Below, piece by piece: positions 1-8,372 of a DNA stretch of 40,001 bases. The position numbers and the translations under genes are program-made. Source of the stretch: Lentilactobacillus diolivorans DSM 14421. GTDB taxonomy: Bacteria; Bacillota; Bacilli; Lactobacillales; Lactobacillaceae. A model generated the notes under the pieces. The model had not been told where the DNA came from and ran no database searches. It saw only the letters and a program-made list of their open reading frames with translations. Within the stretch, counting starts at the first letter, position 1, and every line of letters starts with the position of its first letter. Location of the stretch: positions 1-40,001 of the forward strand of contig NZ_AZEY01000080.1 of NCBI RefSeq assembly GCF_001434255.1, written 5' to 3'.

Positions 1-1
1 A

Positions 2-61
2 AGTTCTATAAAAGATTTAATTGTTAAGAATATGGCACAACTAGCACAACGCGTTATTTAG
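2..61 (+). CDS. 3' end of an unidentified gene (truncated by window edge)
   Basis: An open frame enters from the left edge and ends at TAG 59-61. The visible 19 residues end in NMAQLAQRVI. Helix-like composition and a stop just before a terminator-like hairpin suggest a real C-terminus of a + strand gene converging on the sugar transporter. Too little is visible to name it. The in-frame ATG at 32 is an internal Met, with no ribosome site in front of it. Confidence 0.4.
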   Translation, partial: SSIKDLIVKNMAQLAQRVI

Positions 62-68
62 TTAAAAC

Positions 69-180
69 GTGGACCAGCAAGCAGCCCCCGGCCATATAAG
101 CCTCCTAACTTGATATTCCAAAATCAGGAATATCAAGTTAGGAGGCTTATATTCTGGGGTCTAACCGCTTGCTGGTCCAC
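69..180 (+). repeat. Long nested hairpin repeat, copy A
   Basis: The outer stem GTGGACCAGCAAGC (69-82) pairs perfectly with 167-180. The inner stem 94-119 pairs perfectly with 127-152 around a 7-nt loop (AAAATCA). Between them are two asymmetric internal loops: GGCC opposite TCT, and an extra TAACC on the 3' side. It lies between two convergent genes and could act as a two-way terminator. Copies B, C and D share the same outer stem. Copies E to I have different stems with the same architecture. Confidence 0.9.
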
Positions 181-213
181 TCTGGTTATTTAATAATAGA
201 ACATCAATATTTT

Positions 214-1164
214 TTAACCCAATGCTTTTAAATTTGATATCAGGACGCTCCCTAAGATCACTAGTCCGGAACCAATAACGATACGAACCATTTGATCTTT
301 GGTTTTATATTCGTGAAGCAGGTAGATGCCGCCAAACGTGCCAATAATAACGCCGGTTTGTGAGAGGGTCGTGGCCATCGCTTGGCCAATGAGTGGGTTA
401 GCAGCGGAGATGAACATAAATAAATTTCCGATACCCCAATCAATGCCTGTTGTGAGGTTTTTCCAAGTGTATTTCTGAAACATGATGGTTCGCTCGTGGA
501 ATAAGAAGATAATAATTAAGATCGAACCAATGACTTGACCGACCGCTTGAGGAGTCACAATCGCAGTCATATAATTGATGCCGTTATTAGCGTTATGAAT
601 ATGGTTACTAATATACCCAACTTTGACCAACAGATTTGGAAAAACAAAATAAAGCATAAAGCCAACTGTTGAAATAATTAAGGCGATCATTCCTTGATTG
701 TAAGTTGCTGGTCGTTTAGTGGCTTGATGTTTATCTAAGGTTGAACGTGCGGCTGTCAAGATTGCACCGATGGTAATTAATGCAATTGAGATTGACCCAA
801 ATAGCCACATTTTAACGGTAATCCATTCACCTAAAACGGCTGCGGCCATCAGCGCATTTGAAATAATTTGACCGGCTGTTGAAATTGGTAACGCTGAAGA
901 AACCCCCATTTTTTTGAACGCAATGAATTGTTCAGACGTGCCAACGGCCCAAAACAGCCCTGAAAGGATGCCAACGATCCAAATACGATCAGTTATAATA
1001 ACACCGCGTGGAATAACGAATGTTAAATAAATAAAGGTACCTAAGATTAAAGCGCCAAGCGATTCACCTAAGACCTGCTGGCCAGCTGAGCCACCCATTT
1101 TTGTACAAATTAAGCCAACTGATCCCCAAGTTAATGGTGGGATTAAGGCCATTAAAATTGCCAT
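214..1164 (-). CDS. GRP-family sugar uptake protein (GlcU/RbsU-like)
   Basis: This 316-residue, very hydrophobic protein has about ten predicted membrane segments and begins MAILMALIPPLTWGSVG, the N-terminus typical of the glucose/ribose porter (GRP) family within the drug/metabolite transporter superfamily. Known members (GlcU, RbsU) import glucose or ribose by proton symport without phosphorylation. Length is normal for the family. The ATG at 1164 has GGGG eight bases upstream. The polyol dehydrogenase is upstream on the same strand, but a hairpin lies between them, so co-transcription may be partial. The substrate cannot be read from the sequence; a polyol or pentose is possible given the neighbour. 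Confidence 0.85.
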   Translation of the reverse strand: MAILMALIPPLTWGSVGLICTKMGGSAGQQVLGESLGALILGTFIYLTFVIPRGVIITDRIWIVGILSGLFWAVGTSEQFIAFKKMGVSSALPISTAGQIISNALMAAAVLGEWITVKMWLFGSISIALITIGAILTAARSTLDKHQATKRPATYNQGMIALIISTVGFMLYFVFPNLLVKVGYISNHIHNANNGINYMTAIVTPQAVGQVIGSILIIIFLFHERTIMFQKYTWKNLTTGIDWGIGNLFMFISAANPLIGQAMATTLSQTGVIIGTFGGIYLLHEYKTKDQMVRIVIGSGLVILGSVLISNLKALG

Positions 1165-1217
1165 AATAATTTCCCCAATCTAATTCGATAATAGTAGAAA
1201 AGTAGATTTCAAAAGAT

Positions 1218-1266
1218 AAGGACATGAGTCAAATATTCGAAATTAGAATATCCAACCCGTGTCCTT
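1218..1266 (-). terminator. Imperfect hairpin downstream of polyol dehydrogenase
   Basis: The outer arms AAGGACA and TGTCCTT continue inward with G-U pairs, and the inner arms ATATTC and GAATAT close the loop. On the - strand it is followed by ATCTTTTG, a weak T tract. It probably attenuates or ends transcription between the dehydrogenase and the sugar porter gene. Confidence 0.5.
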
Positions 1267-1324
1267 AACGTTCAGAAATTAACATATTCTCTTTTTCACT
1301 TTGACGTGTCTAAACGATGACATA

Positions 1325-2434
1325 TTAACTCCTCAATTTTTCGTTGGGATAAATCATGACTTTTAGTGAGCCGCCCTTATCAGTTCTGGTTTCTTCAAGC
1401 GCATCACGAGTCTCATCTAAACTGTAGTAATTAGTCAATAAGTTTTCAAGAACGTCGAGGTGTTTAGCCAGAATCTTAACGCCCAATGCATAGGTGTTGG
1501 CATATCGGAAAATACCGAAGATTTGCGTTTCGTGATCAGTCATGAAAGGAATGTCCAATGGAATTTTGTCAGTGGTTGGCACACCAACATAAGCAATTTT
1601 ACCACCCCGTTTTAGTGCTCGGAGGCCTTCGCGTTCAGCTGCCGGATTACCAGAAGCATCCATGACGTAGTCAACACCTTCATTGTTTGTTAGAGACATA
1701 ATCTCTTCAAGCGAATCAGTCTTTCGGATATCGATGATTTCATCGGCACCCATCTTCTTAGCAGTTTCAAGACGTAAATCCTCACTGTCGCTGACAATGA
1801 TCCGGTCGACACCAAACTGACGAAAAGCAAGAATTGCAAGGAGACCAACGGCGCCCATTCCGGAAATAAAGGCTGTGGTTCCGGGCTTAACGTCTAGCTT
1901 CTGGCAAACGTGAACGCCGACGGAAAATGGTTCGTTTAATGCGGCAATTTCATATGGCATTTCATCAGGAATTGGGAAAACAAAATCTTGTGGGTAAACG
2001 ATTAATTCGGAAAGATCACCATCGACTGGTGGCGTTGCCATAAATTTCATATTTGGGCAGAGATTGTATTTACCTTCTCGACAATAATTGCAATGGCCAC
2101 ATGGCACACCTGGTTCAATTGCTACTCGATCACCGCGTTTAACGGTGGTGACCTCATCACCGGTTGCGACTACGATTCCTGAACTCTCATGTCCAAGAAT
2201 GAGTGGCTTTTTAACAACGAAGTCACCAATATGACCGGTATCATAATAGTGGACATCTGACCCACAAATGCCAACTGCCATCACTTTGATTAAAACGTCG
2301 GTCGGCTTCATTGCGGGAAGTGGGGTATCTTTCATTTCGATATCAAAAACTTTGTTTAAAACCGCACTGCGAGTTGTTTTAGGGTAATTATCCTTTGTAT
2401 AATTTGGAAGTGAAACACGTTCTTTAACATCCAT
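1325..2434 (-). CDS. Zinc-dependent polyol dehydrogenase (sorbitol/xylitol dehydrogenase family)
   Basis: A 369-residue medium-chain dehydrogenase. Catalytic zinc ligands are visible as C57 (GICGSD) and H82-E83 (GHESSG). The structural zinc loop has C112, C115, C118 and C126. The Rossmann motif is SGMGAVGLLA. The GHIGDF segment and overall match place it with NAD-dependent sorbitol/L-iditol/xylitol dehydrogenases, which oxidise polyols to ketoses in the cytoplasm. It has an N-terminal extension of about 20 residues relative to typical members. The ATG at 2434 follows AGGAGG by eight bases. It is divergent from a LacI-type regulator with LacI/cre-like palindromes between them, so regulation by that repressor and CcpA is likely. 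Exact substrate unknown. Confidence 0.88.
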   Translation of the reverse strand: MDVKERVSLPNYTKDNYPKTTRSAVLNKVFDIEMKDTPLPAMKPTDVLIKVMAVGICGSDVHYYDTGHIGDFVVKKPLILGHESSGIVVATGDEVTTVKRGDRVAIEPGVPCGHCNYCREGKYNLCPNMKFMATPPVDGDLSELIVYPQDFVFPIPDEMPYEIAALNEPFSVGVHVCQKLDVKPGTTAFISGMGAVGLLAILAFRQFGVDRIIVSDSEDLRLETAKKMGADEIIDIRKTDSLEEIMSLTNNEGVDYVMDASGNPAAEREGLRALKRGGKIAYVGVPTTDKIPLDIPFMTDHETQIFGIFRYANTYALGVKILAKHLDVLENLLTNYYSLDETRDALEETRTDKGGSLKVMIYPNEKLRS

Positions 2435-2537
2435 GATAAAATCCTCCTAGGTAATTTGTATTTAAACGCTGATAAATAATATCTGCACATCATTAAGTGA
2501 ATTGAAGCGGCCACTTTCAATCTTTCGAATAACATGA

Positions 2538-2549
2538 GTAAGCGATTAC
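2538..2549. promoter_or_regulatory. LacI-family operator-like palindrome
   Basis: GTAAGCGATTAC is palindromic except for one central pair. It closely matches the core of the perfect operator at 7072-7093 (GTAAGCGCTTAC), so it may bind the same local LacI-type regulator. It is about 100 bases upstream of the dehydrogenase start. Confidence 0.55.
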
Positions 2550-2730
2550 GCAGATTGGATAATCACGCTCAAGTATTTGAAACACGATTCAACTAATTGA
2601 TGAGGGATTAAGTTGTTAATAATTGCTGAAGTAAGGGAGATCAGGGAATTATCAGTTATAAACCTCACTAATTAGTTTAAAAGTAATTGAAAAGAAGTCT
2701 AGCGGGCTCCTCAAGCATTTCTTGTTATTG

Positions 2731-2744
2731 GGGAAGCGCTTACA
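2731..2744 (-). promoter_or_regulatory. cre-like / LacI-type box
   Basis: On the - strand it reads TGTAAGCGCTTCCC, which fits the catabolite-responsive element consensus (TGNNANCGNTNNCA) except at the last base. It lies about 85 bases upstream of the regulator -10 box. CcpA or the local LacI protein could bind. Confidence 0.6.
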
Positions 2745-2866
2745 CATATTATTGCACCAAATGATATCGCTGTCAATTTTTAATTAAAAATATATTTGAC
2801 CTTGATAATTGTTTAACTGAGTAAGGTATAATTAGATTATTAAACAAAAATGGAGACTAAATAATA

Positions 2867-3853
2867 TTGAGAGTAAAAATTGCTGACATTGCTAAAATTG
2901 CTGGACTATCAACGGCTTCGGTCTCTCGAATTTTAAATGACCGTGGCGGATATAGTAAGGCGACTGCAAGTCGGGTAATGCAGATTGCCGACGAACTGGG
3001 TTATTATAAAGATCGTTCTGCGTCAGATCTTGCCAGCCAAAGTAACCATACAATTGGGCTTATCTACACGGATTCTGAAACTAATTTTAATGATTTGGTT
3101 ATTAAAGGAATTATGGCAGAGGCCACAATAAATAAATTGGACACTATTTTAATGATTGCCAAGAAGAATGATCCAATCAGTTTAACTAAAGTTGTCCGGG
3201 ATATGATTGAACGCCGGGTGTTTGGCTTGTTATTTGTTTCGATCCAACCTAATCAGCAGGTGATTGGGATGCTTAACCAAGCTGGTATTTTTTCCCAGGT
3301 AGTTGGGGCATCCACTGAAAATCAAGTTTCGTATGTTTCCTCCGATGATTTTCAGATTGGGTATCAGGCAACCGATTATTTGATTAAGGCTGGTTACCAG
3401 AGAATTGGATTTGCTGGCGCGGATATCACTAATGATTATGTCGGTCAACTACGACTCCAAGGGTATCGGCAGGCATTAAAGACGCATCAAATGACATTTA
3501 ACCAGGAATGGTCATGTGAAGGCAATTTTAGTTATCAATCAGGGATAACAGCTGCCAAGTATTATCACAATCATTCGACTGTTGATGCGATTATTGGTGC
3601 GAGTGATGAAACTTCATGGGGATTACTAAACGGATTTTATGATTTGGGTGTTTTGGTTCCTGACGATATTGCAATTATGAGTATTGACGGTACTGAATTG
3701 TGTACACAAACCCGGCCGCAGTTGACCAGCATTACGCAAAATTTTGCGTTAATGGGAAAAACAGCGGTTGATCGATTGGTGAATCATGCTGATTCTTCTC
3801 AAACCACAACCACCAGTATTCCATTAAAAATTGAGAAACGGGAAACATCATAG
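2867..3853 (+). CDS. LacI-family transcriptional regulator
   Basis: This 328-residue regulator has an N-terminal helix-turn-helix (KIADIAKIAGLSTASVSRIL, about residues 4-23) and the hinge helix region, followed by a periplasmic-binding-protein-like sugar-sensing domain. Length is standard for LacI/GalR regulators. Translation starts at TTG 2867, with GGAG about 11 bases upstream; there is no suitable ATG. It sits between the dehydrogenase and the glucosidase/symporter operon and converges on the latter through a shared terminator. It probably represses that operon through the 22-bp palindrome at 7072-7093. The inducer is likely an alpha-glucoside or its product; that is inference from neighbours. 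Confidence 0.93.
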   Translation: MRVKIADIAKIAGLSTASVSRILNDRGGYSKATASRVMQIADELGYYKDRSASDLASQSNHTIGLIYTDSETNFNDLVIKGIMAEATINKLDTILMIAKKNDPISLTKVVRDMIERRVFGLLFVSIQPNQQVIGMLNQAGIFSQVVGASTENQVSYVSSDDFQIGYQATDYLIKAGYQRIGFAGADITNDYVGQLRLQGYRQALKTHQMTFNQEWSCEGNFSYQSGITAAKYYHNHSTVDAIIGASDETSWGLLNGFYDLGVLVPDDIAIMSIDGTELCTQTRPQLTSITQNFALMGKTAVDRLVNHADSSQTTTTSIPLKIEKRETS

Positions 3854-3914
3854 GGTAACGAGGAAGAGTCCGGTAATCAATTGTTCATTTCTGAAAAATG
3901 ATAAGTATTACAAA

Positions 3915-3971
3915 AAAATCACGTTTTCTTAGCAGTCATTGACATACTTACTGCTAAGAAAACGTGATTTT
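3915..3971. terminator. Bidirectional terminator between LacI regulator and glucosidase
   Basis: The 20-base arms 3916-3935 and 3951-3970 are fully complementary, with core GTTTTCTTAGCAG. The arm is preceded by a run of A and followed by TTTTC. It serves the convergent LacI regulator (+) and glucosidase (-), and abuts the glucosidase stop codon. Confidence 0.9.
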
Positions 3972-5644
3972 CACTTAAATAGATAGGCCTTTGATTCATA
4001 TGGTCGAATTTCAGTCCCTTGATCATCAGCATAATTTGAAATGACTAATTTACTTGCATGAGCTTGATCATAGTCACGTGAAACTGTTTTGGCTGTAAAG
4101 TTGCTAATAATCAACATTTTCTGTCCTTCATAGTTACGTGTATAGGCAAAGATATCCTTGTCATCAGGATCCAGCTCGTGGTAATTACCATAAACGATTA
4201 GATCAAACGTATGGCGGAGCTGGATAAGTTTTTGATAGAAAGCAAAGACTGAATTGGGATCGTTAACCTGGTTAGCTGCATTGATTTGGGAATAGTTGGG
4301 ATTAACAGTCATCCATGGGCGACCAGTGCTGAAGCCGGCGTTCTTACTAGTATCCCATTGCATTGGTGTTCGCGCGTTGTCCCGTGACATGTTTGCCAAA
4401 TAGTCTAACATCGTTTCTTTACTAACGATTTTTTCTTGGTTAACCAGTTCGTCAAATGCGTTTAGTGATTCCAGATCTTGATATTGGGAGATGTCAGTGT
4501 AGTGGCAGTTAGTCATCCCTAATTCTTCGCCCTGGTAAATATAAGGGGTTCCCTTTAAGAGATGAAGAGTTAGAGCCAGCATTTTTGCCGATAAAGTGTG
4601 ATATTGTTCGGAATCGTTACCAAATCTGGAAACAGCTCGCGGTTGGTCATGGTTATTCCAGTAGAGACTATTCCAACCAGTTGCGTTAAGGCCATTTTGC
4701 CATTTGGAAAGAGAAGCCTTCAAATCAGTGAGCTTTACTGGAATATTATTCCATTTACCGAGGCGTTTGTCTTTATTTGGCGTTAAGGTAACGTGCTCAA
4801 ATTGAAAAATCATGTCTAGTTCGTGATGACCTCGACCGGTGTATTTTTTGGCATCGTCAACTTTTGAACCAATCATTTCACCAATTGAGACCATATCATA
4901 TTTACTGAGGACCTCATGATTCATTTCTTTGAGATAATTTTCCAAACGAGGGCCATCAGCCACGATCGGTTGGGCATCCGCATATAAGGCATGTCCGGGG
5001 TTAGGGGCGTCAGGGTAGCCATCTGGTTTGTCCAATAAACTGATCGAGTCCATTCGAAAGCCGTCAATGCCTTTATCAAGCCACCAGCGCATCATCTTAT
5101 AAACATCCTGACGCATTTTGGAATTCTGCCAATTAAGTTCCGGCTGCTCCTTGGCAAATAGGTGCATATAGTATTGGCCAAGCTTTTTACTATATGTCCA
5201 TGCTGGTCCACTAAAGTAAGATCCCCAGTTATTTGGTAACTTTCCCGGTTCGCCATCTTGCCAAATATAATAGTCGTGGTAGGGATTGTCTTTTGACTTT
5301 TGAGACTCGATAAACCATTTTTGCTGATCAGAACTATGGTTTACGACTAAATCCATGACAAGCTTGATGTGACGTTTATGAGCTTCAGTTAACAATTGAT
5401 CAAATGTGGCCATATTACCAAAGACTGGTTGGATGTCCTCATAATCGCTCACGTCATAGCCGTTATCACGATCAGGGGACTTATAAATTGGGTTCAACCA
5501 GATGACATCGACCCCCAATTTTTGAATATATGGCAGTCGCTTAATAACACCTTGCAGGTCACCAATACCATCGCCGTCGCTATCCTGAAAGCTACGTGGA
5601 TAAACTTGATAAATAACTGCATTTTCCCACCATTTTTTTATCAT
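3971..5644 (-). CDS. GH13 alpha-glucosidase (oligo-1,6-glucosidase / MalL-like)
   Basis: A cytoplasmic retaining alpha-glucosidase of glycoside hydrolase family 13, 557 residues from the ATG at 5644, which has AAGGAG seven bases upstream. The earlier in-frame Met codons lie inside the upstream gene. The N-terminal WWENAVIYQVYPRSF segment, the DLVVNH motif, nucleophile D199 (GFRMDS), acid/base E256 (IGEMIG) and transition-state D333 (NNHDQP) are all present. It is the second gene of an operon with the sugar symporter four bases upstream. The residue after the nucleophile is Ser; in this subfamily that position helps set alpha-1,4 against alpha-1,6 preference (Val in isomaltases, Thr or Ala in maltases), so linkage preference is unclear. 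Confidence 0.92.
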   Translation of the reverse strand: MIKKWWENAVIYQVYPRSFQDSDGDGIGDLQGVIKRLPYIQKLGVDVIWLNPIYKSPDRDNGYDVSDYEDIQPVFGNMATFDQLLTEAHKRHIKLVMDLVVNHSSDQQKWFIESQKSKDNPYHDYYIWQDGEPGKLPNNWGSYFSGPAWTYSKKLGQYYMHLFAKEQPELNWQNSKMRQDVYKMMRWWLDKGIDGFRMDSISLLDKPDGYPDAPNPGHALYADAQPIVADGPRLENYLKEMNHEVLSKYDMVSIGEMIGSKVDDAKKYTGRGHHELDMIFQFEHVTLTPNKDKRLGKWNNIPVKLTDLKASLSKWQNGLNATGWNSLYWNNHDQPRAVSRFGNDSEQYHTLSAKMLALTLHLLKGTPYIYQGEELGMTNCHYTDISQYQDLESLNAFDELVNQEKIVSKETMLDYLANMSRDNARTPMQWDTSKNAGFSTGRPWMTVNPNYSQINAANQVNDPNSVFAFYQKLIQLRHTFDLIVYGNYHELDPDDKDIFAYTRNYEGQKMLIISNFTAKTVSRDYDQAHASKLVISNYADDQGTEIRPYESKAYLFK

Positions 5645-5648
5645 ATTA

Positions 5649-7049
5649 TTACTCCTTGTTTTCATGTTTTTCAATTTCACCATATGTCTCATGAACTACT
5701 GAAACACTAATTGCCGCCAGAACCATTAATATACCGGCAATTAACATCATCCAGTGTTGGTTACCAATACCATGATTGCCGCCAAACCAGCCAATAATGG
5801 TACCACCAACAAGGTTTGCCAAAATTTGAGGAATACAAATTGTACAGTTAAATAATCCTAAATAAGTGCCAATATTATTGCCGTCCAAAGAATTAGTCAG
5901 GATGGTAAACGGAATTACTGTGTTAGCTCCCCATGCGAGACCAAATGCAATAAATGAGAAGATTAACGTGTATTTATTTGTGACTACGAATACAGATCCC
6001 AGACCAACTGCGCCCATAAGTAGTGAGAATGCCCAGAAACTTCGGCGTTGACGTGGGTATTTGGCGATAAATAATGGCCAAAAAGCGCCAACGACTGCTG
6101 AAACGGCACTTAAAAGTCCGAACCAATTGCCAGCTTCCTGGAATCCTTTAGAAGCCACGTTAGTTGTATGCCAAACTTTTTCGGCAATCCCACCGGTAGC
6201 ATAGGTTGCCATATACATGTAGGCAGCCCAATAGAAGAGTTGAACCAGTCCGGTGGTCCAAAATGCGGTTGGGGCTTCCTTTAACAATTCCCAAATGTGT
6301 TTGTGATTGGGCTTTTCACTAATTTGGTGGAATGCCGCATATTCCTTTGGTGGAAGTTCATGAACCTTAAAGAATGTGTAGATACAGCAAATGAGTAATG
6401 TCGCCGCTGCAAAGTAAAATGAAAATTTAACCGTGTTGGGAACGACGCCGTGTGGGGCAATATTTGAAATGCCAATTGTAGTTAATAGAAGTGGAAAAAT
6501 CGAGGCCACCACTTGGCCCATGTTTAAAACAAACGTCATAATGGAGTAAGATTTTTCTTTTTGGCCCTCATTGACCATATCGCCGCTTAACATTTTGAAT
6601 GGCTGCATTGCCATGTTTGATGAAACATCCAAAAATAATAGCGAAAGCACACCAAAAACCATAGAAGCCGTTGTCCCAAATCCCAAATTAAGATTTCCGG
6701 CATTTGGAATAAGAATTAAAACAATCATACTAATCAAACCGCCAATGTAAAGCCAGGGTAATCTACGACCGAAGCGAGTCCAAGTGCGGTCCGAAAGAGA
6801 ACCAACCAGTGGCTGCACAAACATCCCTGCTAATGGAGCTGCCAGCCAAAAGTAGCCAATGTCGTTGGGATTAGCACCGATGGTTTGGAAGATTCGTGAC
6901 ATGTTGGCAGACTGCAGTGCAAATGCCATTTGAACGCCGAAGAAGCCAATATTCATGTTCCATAGAAATGAATTTGTTCGATTACTTTTATTTAAAATAG
7001 CTGTGTCAATTTTTGACACTGGTTCATGTTTGGAGAGATCTGTTTCCAT
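5649..7049 (-). CDS. SLC45/GPH-like sugar:proton symporter (oligosaccharide uptake)
   Basis: A 12-TM major-facilitator protein of 466 residues. The segment ALQSANMSRIFQTIGA and the motif SDRTWTRFGRRLPW (a GRR cation-symporter signature) are typical of the SLC45/GPH-like sucrose and maltose symporters of lactic acid bacteria. The ATG at 7049 follows GGGTGGG; the longer open frame would start inside the promoter and is rejected. It is the first gene of a two-gene operon with the GH13 glucosidase, so it probably imports intact maltose, isomaltose or a related glucoside for intracellular hydrolysis. The promoter shows a LacI-type operator and a cre-like box directly upstream. Confidence 0.88.
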   Translation of the reverse strand: METDLSKHEPVSKIDTAILNKSNRTNSFLWNMNIGFFGVQMAFALQSANMSRIFQTIGANPNDIGYFWLAAPLAGMFVQPLVGSLSDRTWTRFGRRLPWLYIGGLISMIVLILIPNAGNLNLGFGTTASMVFGVLSLLFLDVSSNMAMQPFKMLSGDMVNEGQKEKSYSIMTFVLNMGQVVASIFPLLLTTIGISNIAPHGVVPNTVKFSFYFAAATLLICCIYTFFKVHELPPKEYAAFHQISEKPNHKHIWELLKEAPTAFWTTGLVQLFYWAAYMYMATYATGGIAEKVWHTTNVASKGFQEAGNWFGLLSAVSAVVGAFWPLFIAKYPRQRRSFWAFSLLMGAVGLGSVFVVTNKYTLIFSFIAFGLAWGANTVIPFTILTNSLDGNNIGTYLGLFNCTICIPQILANLVGGTIIGWFGGNHGIGNQHWMMLIAGILMVLAAISVSVVHETYGEIEKHENKE

Positions 7050-7071
7050 AATGAACCCACCCTTCATTATT

Positions 7072-7093
7072 TTTACGTAAGCGCTTACGTAAA
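7072..7093. promoter_or_regulatory. Perfect 22-bp LacI-family operator
   Basis: A perfect palindrome of 22 bases centred on the GCGC of GTAAGCGCTTAC, with flanking TTTAC and GTAAA arms. It lies directly downstream of the -10 box of the symporter operon, over the expected transcription start, an ideal repressor position. Confidence 0.9.
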
Positions 7094-7096
7094 TTA

Positions 7097-7124
7097 ATTG
7101 TATGCGCTTTCCAAAAAATGTCAA
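7097..7124 (-). promoter_or_regulatory. Sigma-A promoter of symporter-glucosidase operon with overlapping cre-like box
   Basis: On the - strand, TTGACA (7119-7124), a 16-base spacer, then TACAAT (7097-7102). The box GGAAAGCGCATACA (7099-7112, - strand) overlaps the spacer and -10 and matches 12 of 14 cre positions by eye. CcpA repression plus the local operator would give catabolite control and substrate induction. Confidence 0.8.
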
Positions 7125-7225
7125 CTTAGAACGTGAAGAAATGATGGTGTGTAATGCAGGACGCTATAAAAATGTGTAACTGAGTTGATTCCAAGCAGAC
7201 CAATTTAACGAGTTAGCAAGGTTAT

Positions 7226-7357
7226 ATGGTTCGCAAACAAAGCTTTTATTCTAGACCATTTACCCGTTATATCAATGAATGTCAGGGTGTGCAGTTACTG
7301 GAATCTTTCCGGAAACTGGTTCGCATATTAAAGAAATCGATTGAAAACAAGTCATAA
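7226..7357 (+). CDS. Possible 43-residue small protein (uncertain)
   Basis: This open frame starts at ATG 7226, with AAGG five bases upstream, and ends at TAA 7355-7357. The product is basic and amphipathic-looking, with SFYSRPFTRYI near the start and RKLVRILKKSIENKS at the end. It lies in an otherwise empty gap of about 410 bases (7125-7535). No family is recognised. It may be a small protein, the remnant of a larger gene, or chance. Confidence 0.25.
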   Translation: MVRKQSFYSRPFTRYINECQGVQLLESFRKLVRILKKSIENKS

Positions 7358-7468
7358 AATAGATGGATACCAAATAGGAAAAAATACTGATTAGGAGATA
7401 ACGTGATCACTAAAGCATGGATGCGTAACGGTTGAAATGGCCGATTATCAGTCATTCTTATGACCGCG

Positions 7469-7477
7469 TGGTATAAT
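7469..7477 (+). promoter_or_regulatory. Extended -10 promoter of the amidase gene
   Basis: TGGTATAAT (TG, one base, then a perfect TATAAT at 7472-7477) lies about 60 bases upstream of the amidase start. No good -35 is visible, which fits an extended -10 promoter. Confidence 0.6.
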
Positions 7478-7535
7478 TTTTAGAAATATGATTTTATTTC
7501 TAATAAACCCGGAAAGTTAACTAGGAGGCTTCTAG

Positions 7536-8321
7536 ATGAAAATTTCAATTTCACTTGCCCAGCTTGATATTTACTTTGGTGATCCAGATAAAAATTTTGC
7601 GCAGATTGAGCCGGCTGTTAAAATGGCTGCTGAACAACATGCCGATATTGTGATTTTTCCCGAAATGTGGAATACCGGCTATGATTTAACGCGGTTTGGC
7701 GAAATCGCCGATCCAGAGGGTAAACGAACCAAGGCATTACTTTCAAATTTGGCAAAGAAGTACCAACTAACGGTCCATGGCGGTTCGGTTGCGGTGGCTC
7801 GTGATGGTGCCTTTTATAATACGACCTATATTTTTGGTCCGGATGGTAAACAGTTAGCCACGTACGAAAAGGTCCACTTATTTGGTTTGATGCGTGAAGA
7901 TAAATATCTGGCTGCCGGTCACGAAGAAGATCATTTTCAAATTAAGGGTGTTGATGCCACCAGCGTGATTTGCTATGACATTCGTTTTCCGGAATGGTTA
8001 CGGACGTTGAGTCTTGACAATAGTCGCATCATATTTGTCCCGGCTGAATGGCCAACTTCGAGGATTCCCCAATGGCGCCGGTTATTGGCAGCCCGGGCAA
8101 TTGAAAACCAAAGCTTTGTCGTGGCGGTTAATCGCGTGGGAAATGATCCAGACAACCCGTTTGGCGGTCATTCGGGTGTTTATAATCCAATGGGCGATGA
8201 GCTATTGTCATTGGATGATCAACCTCAGCTTAAAACGATAACGATTGATACAGATGAAACTGATGATGCTCGCGGCTTTATGCCGGTATTTGCAGATCGA
8301 CGGCCCGAATTATACCGGTAA
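7536..8321 (+). CDS. Nitrilase-superfamily carbon-nitrogen hydrolase (omega-amidase-like)
   Basis: 261 residues with the Glu-Lys-Cys triad of the nitrilase superfamily: E43 (IFPEMWNTGY), K112 (YEKVHLF) and C146 (VICYDIRFPE). The WNTGY and CYDIRFPEW segments resemble the YafV/omega-amidase branch, which hydrolyses alpha-ketoglutaramate or succinamate-type amides; it could also be a metabolite-repair amidase. Length is normal. The ATG at 7536 has AGGAGG seven bases upstream. It appears monocistronic, with its own extended -10 promoter, and is followed by the T-box leader of the next gene. Confidence 0.85.
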   Translation: MKISISLAQLDIYFGDPDKNFAQIEPAVKMAAEQHADIVIFPEMWNTGYDLTRFGEIADPEGKRTKALLSNLAKKYQLTVHGGSVAVARDGAFYNTTYIFGPDGKQLATYEKVHLFGLMREDKYLAAGHEEDHFQIKGVDATSVICYDIRFPEWLRTLSLDNSRIIFVPAEWPTSRIPQWRRLLAARAIENQSFVVAVNRVGNDPDNPFGGHSGVYNPMGDELLSLDDQPQLKTITIDTDETDDARGFMPVFADRRPELYR

Positions 8322-8338
8322 GGGGGTTCAACGTCTGC

Positions 8339-8366
8339 TTGACATTTTGAGGAATCGACTTAAAAT
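8339..8366 (+). promoter_or_regulatory. Promoter of the T-box leader
   Basis: A perfect -35 TTGACA (8339-8344), a 16-base spacer, then TAAAAT (8361-8366). Predicted transcription start is near 8373, just before the T-box stem I. Confidence 0.7.
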
Positions 8367-8372
8367 AAAATC

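Larger units (their letters stand above)
2435..2866. promoter_or_regulatory. Divergent intergenic control region (polyol dehydrogenase / LacI regulator)
   Basis: This stretch of 432 bases holds no gene. It contains two LacI/CcpA-type palindromic boxes (2538-2549 and 2731-2744, listed separately). A -10 hexamer TATAAT (2827-2832) lies just upstream of the regulator, with a distant TTGATA 19 bases before it. I see nothing else distinct in the middle part. Confidence 0.6.

Noticed and set aside
69-180. Reading the hairpin repeats as insertion sequences or CRISPR repeats
   Set aside because: There is no transposase, no clear target duplication, and no regular spacing of short repeats. The units are long palindromes with unlike stems.
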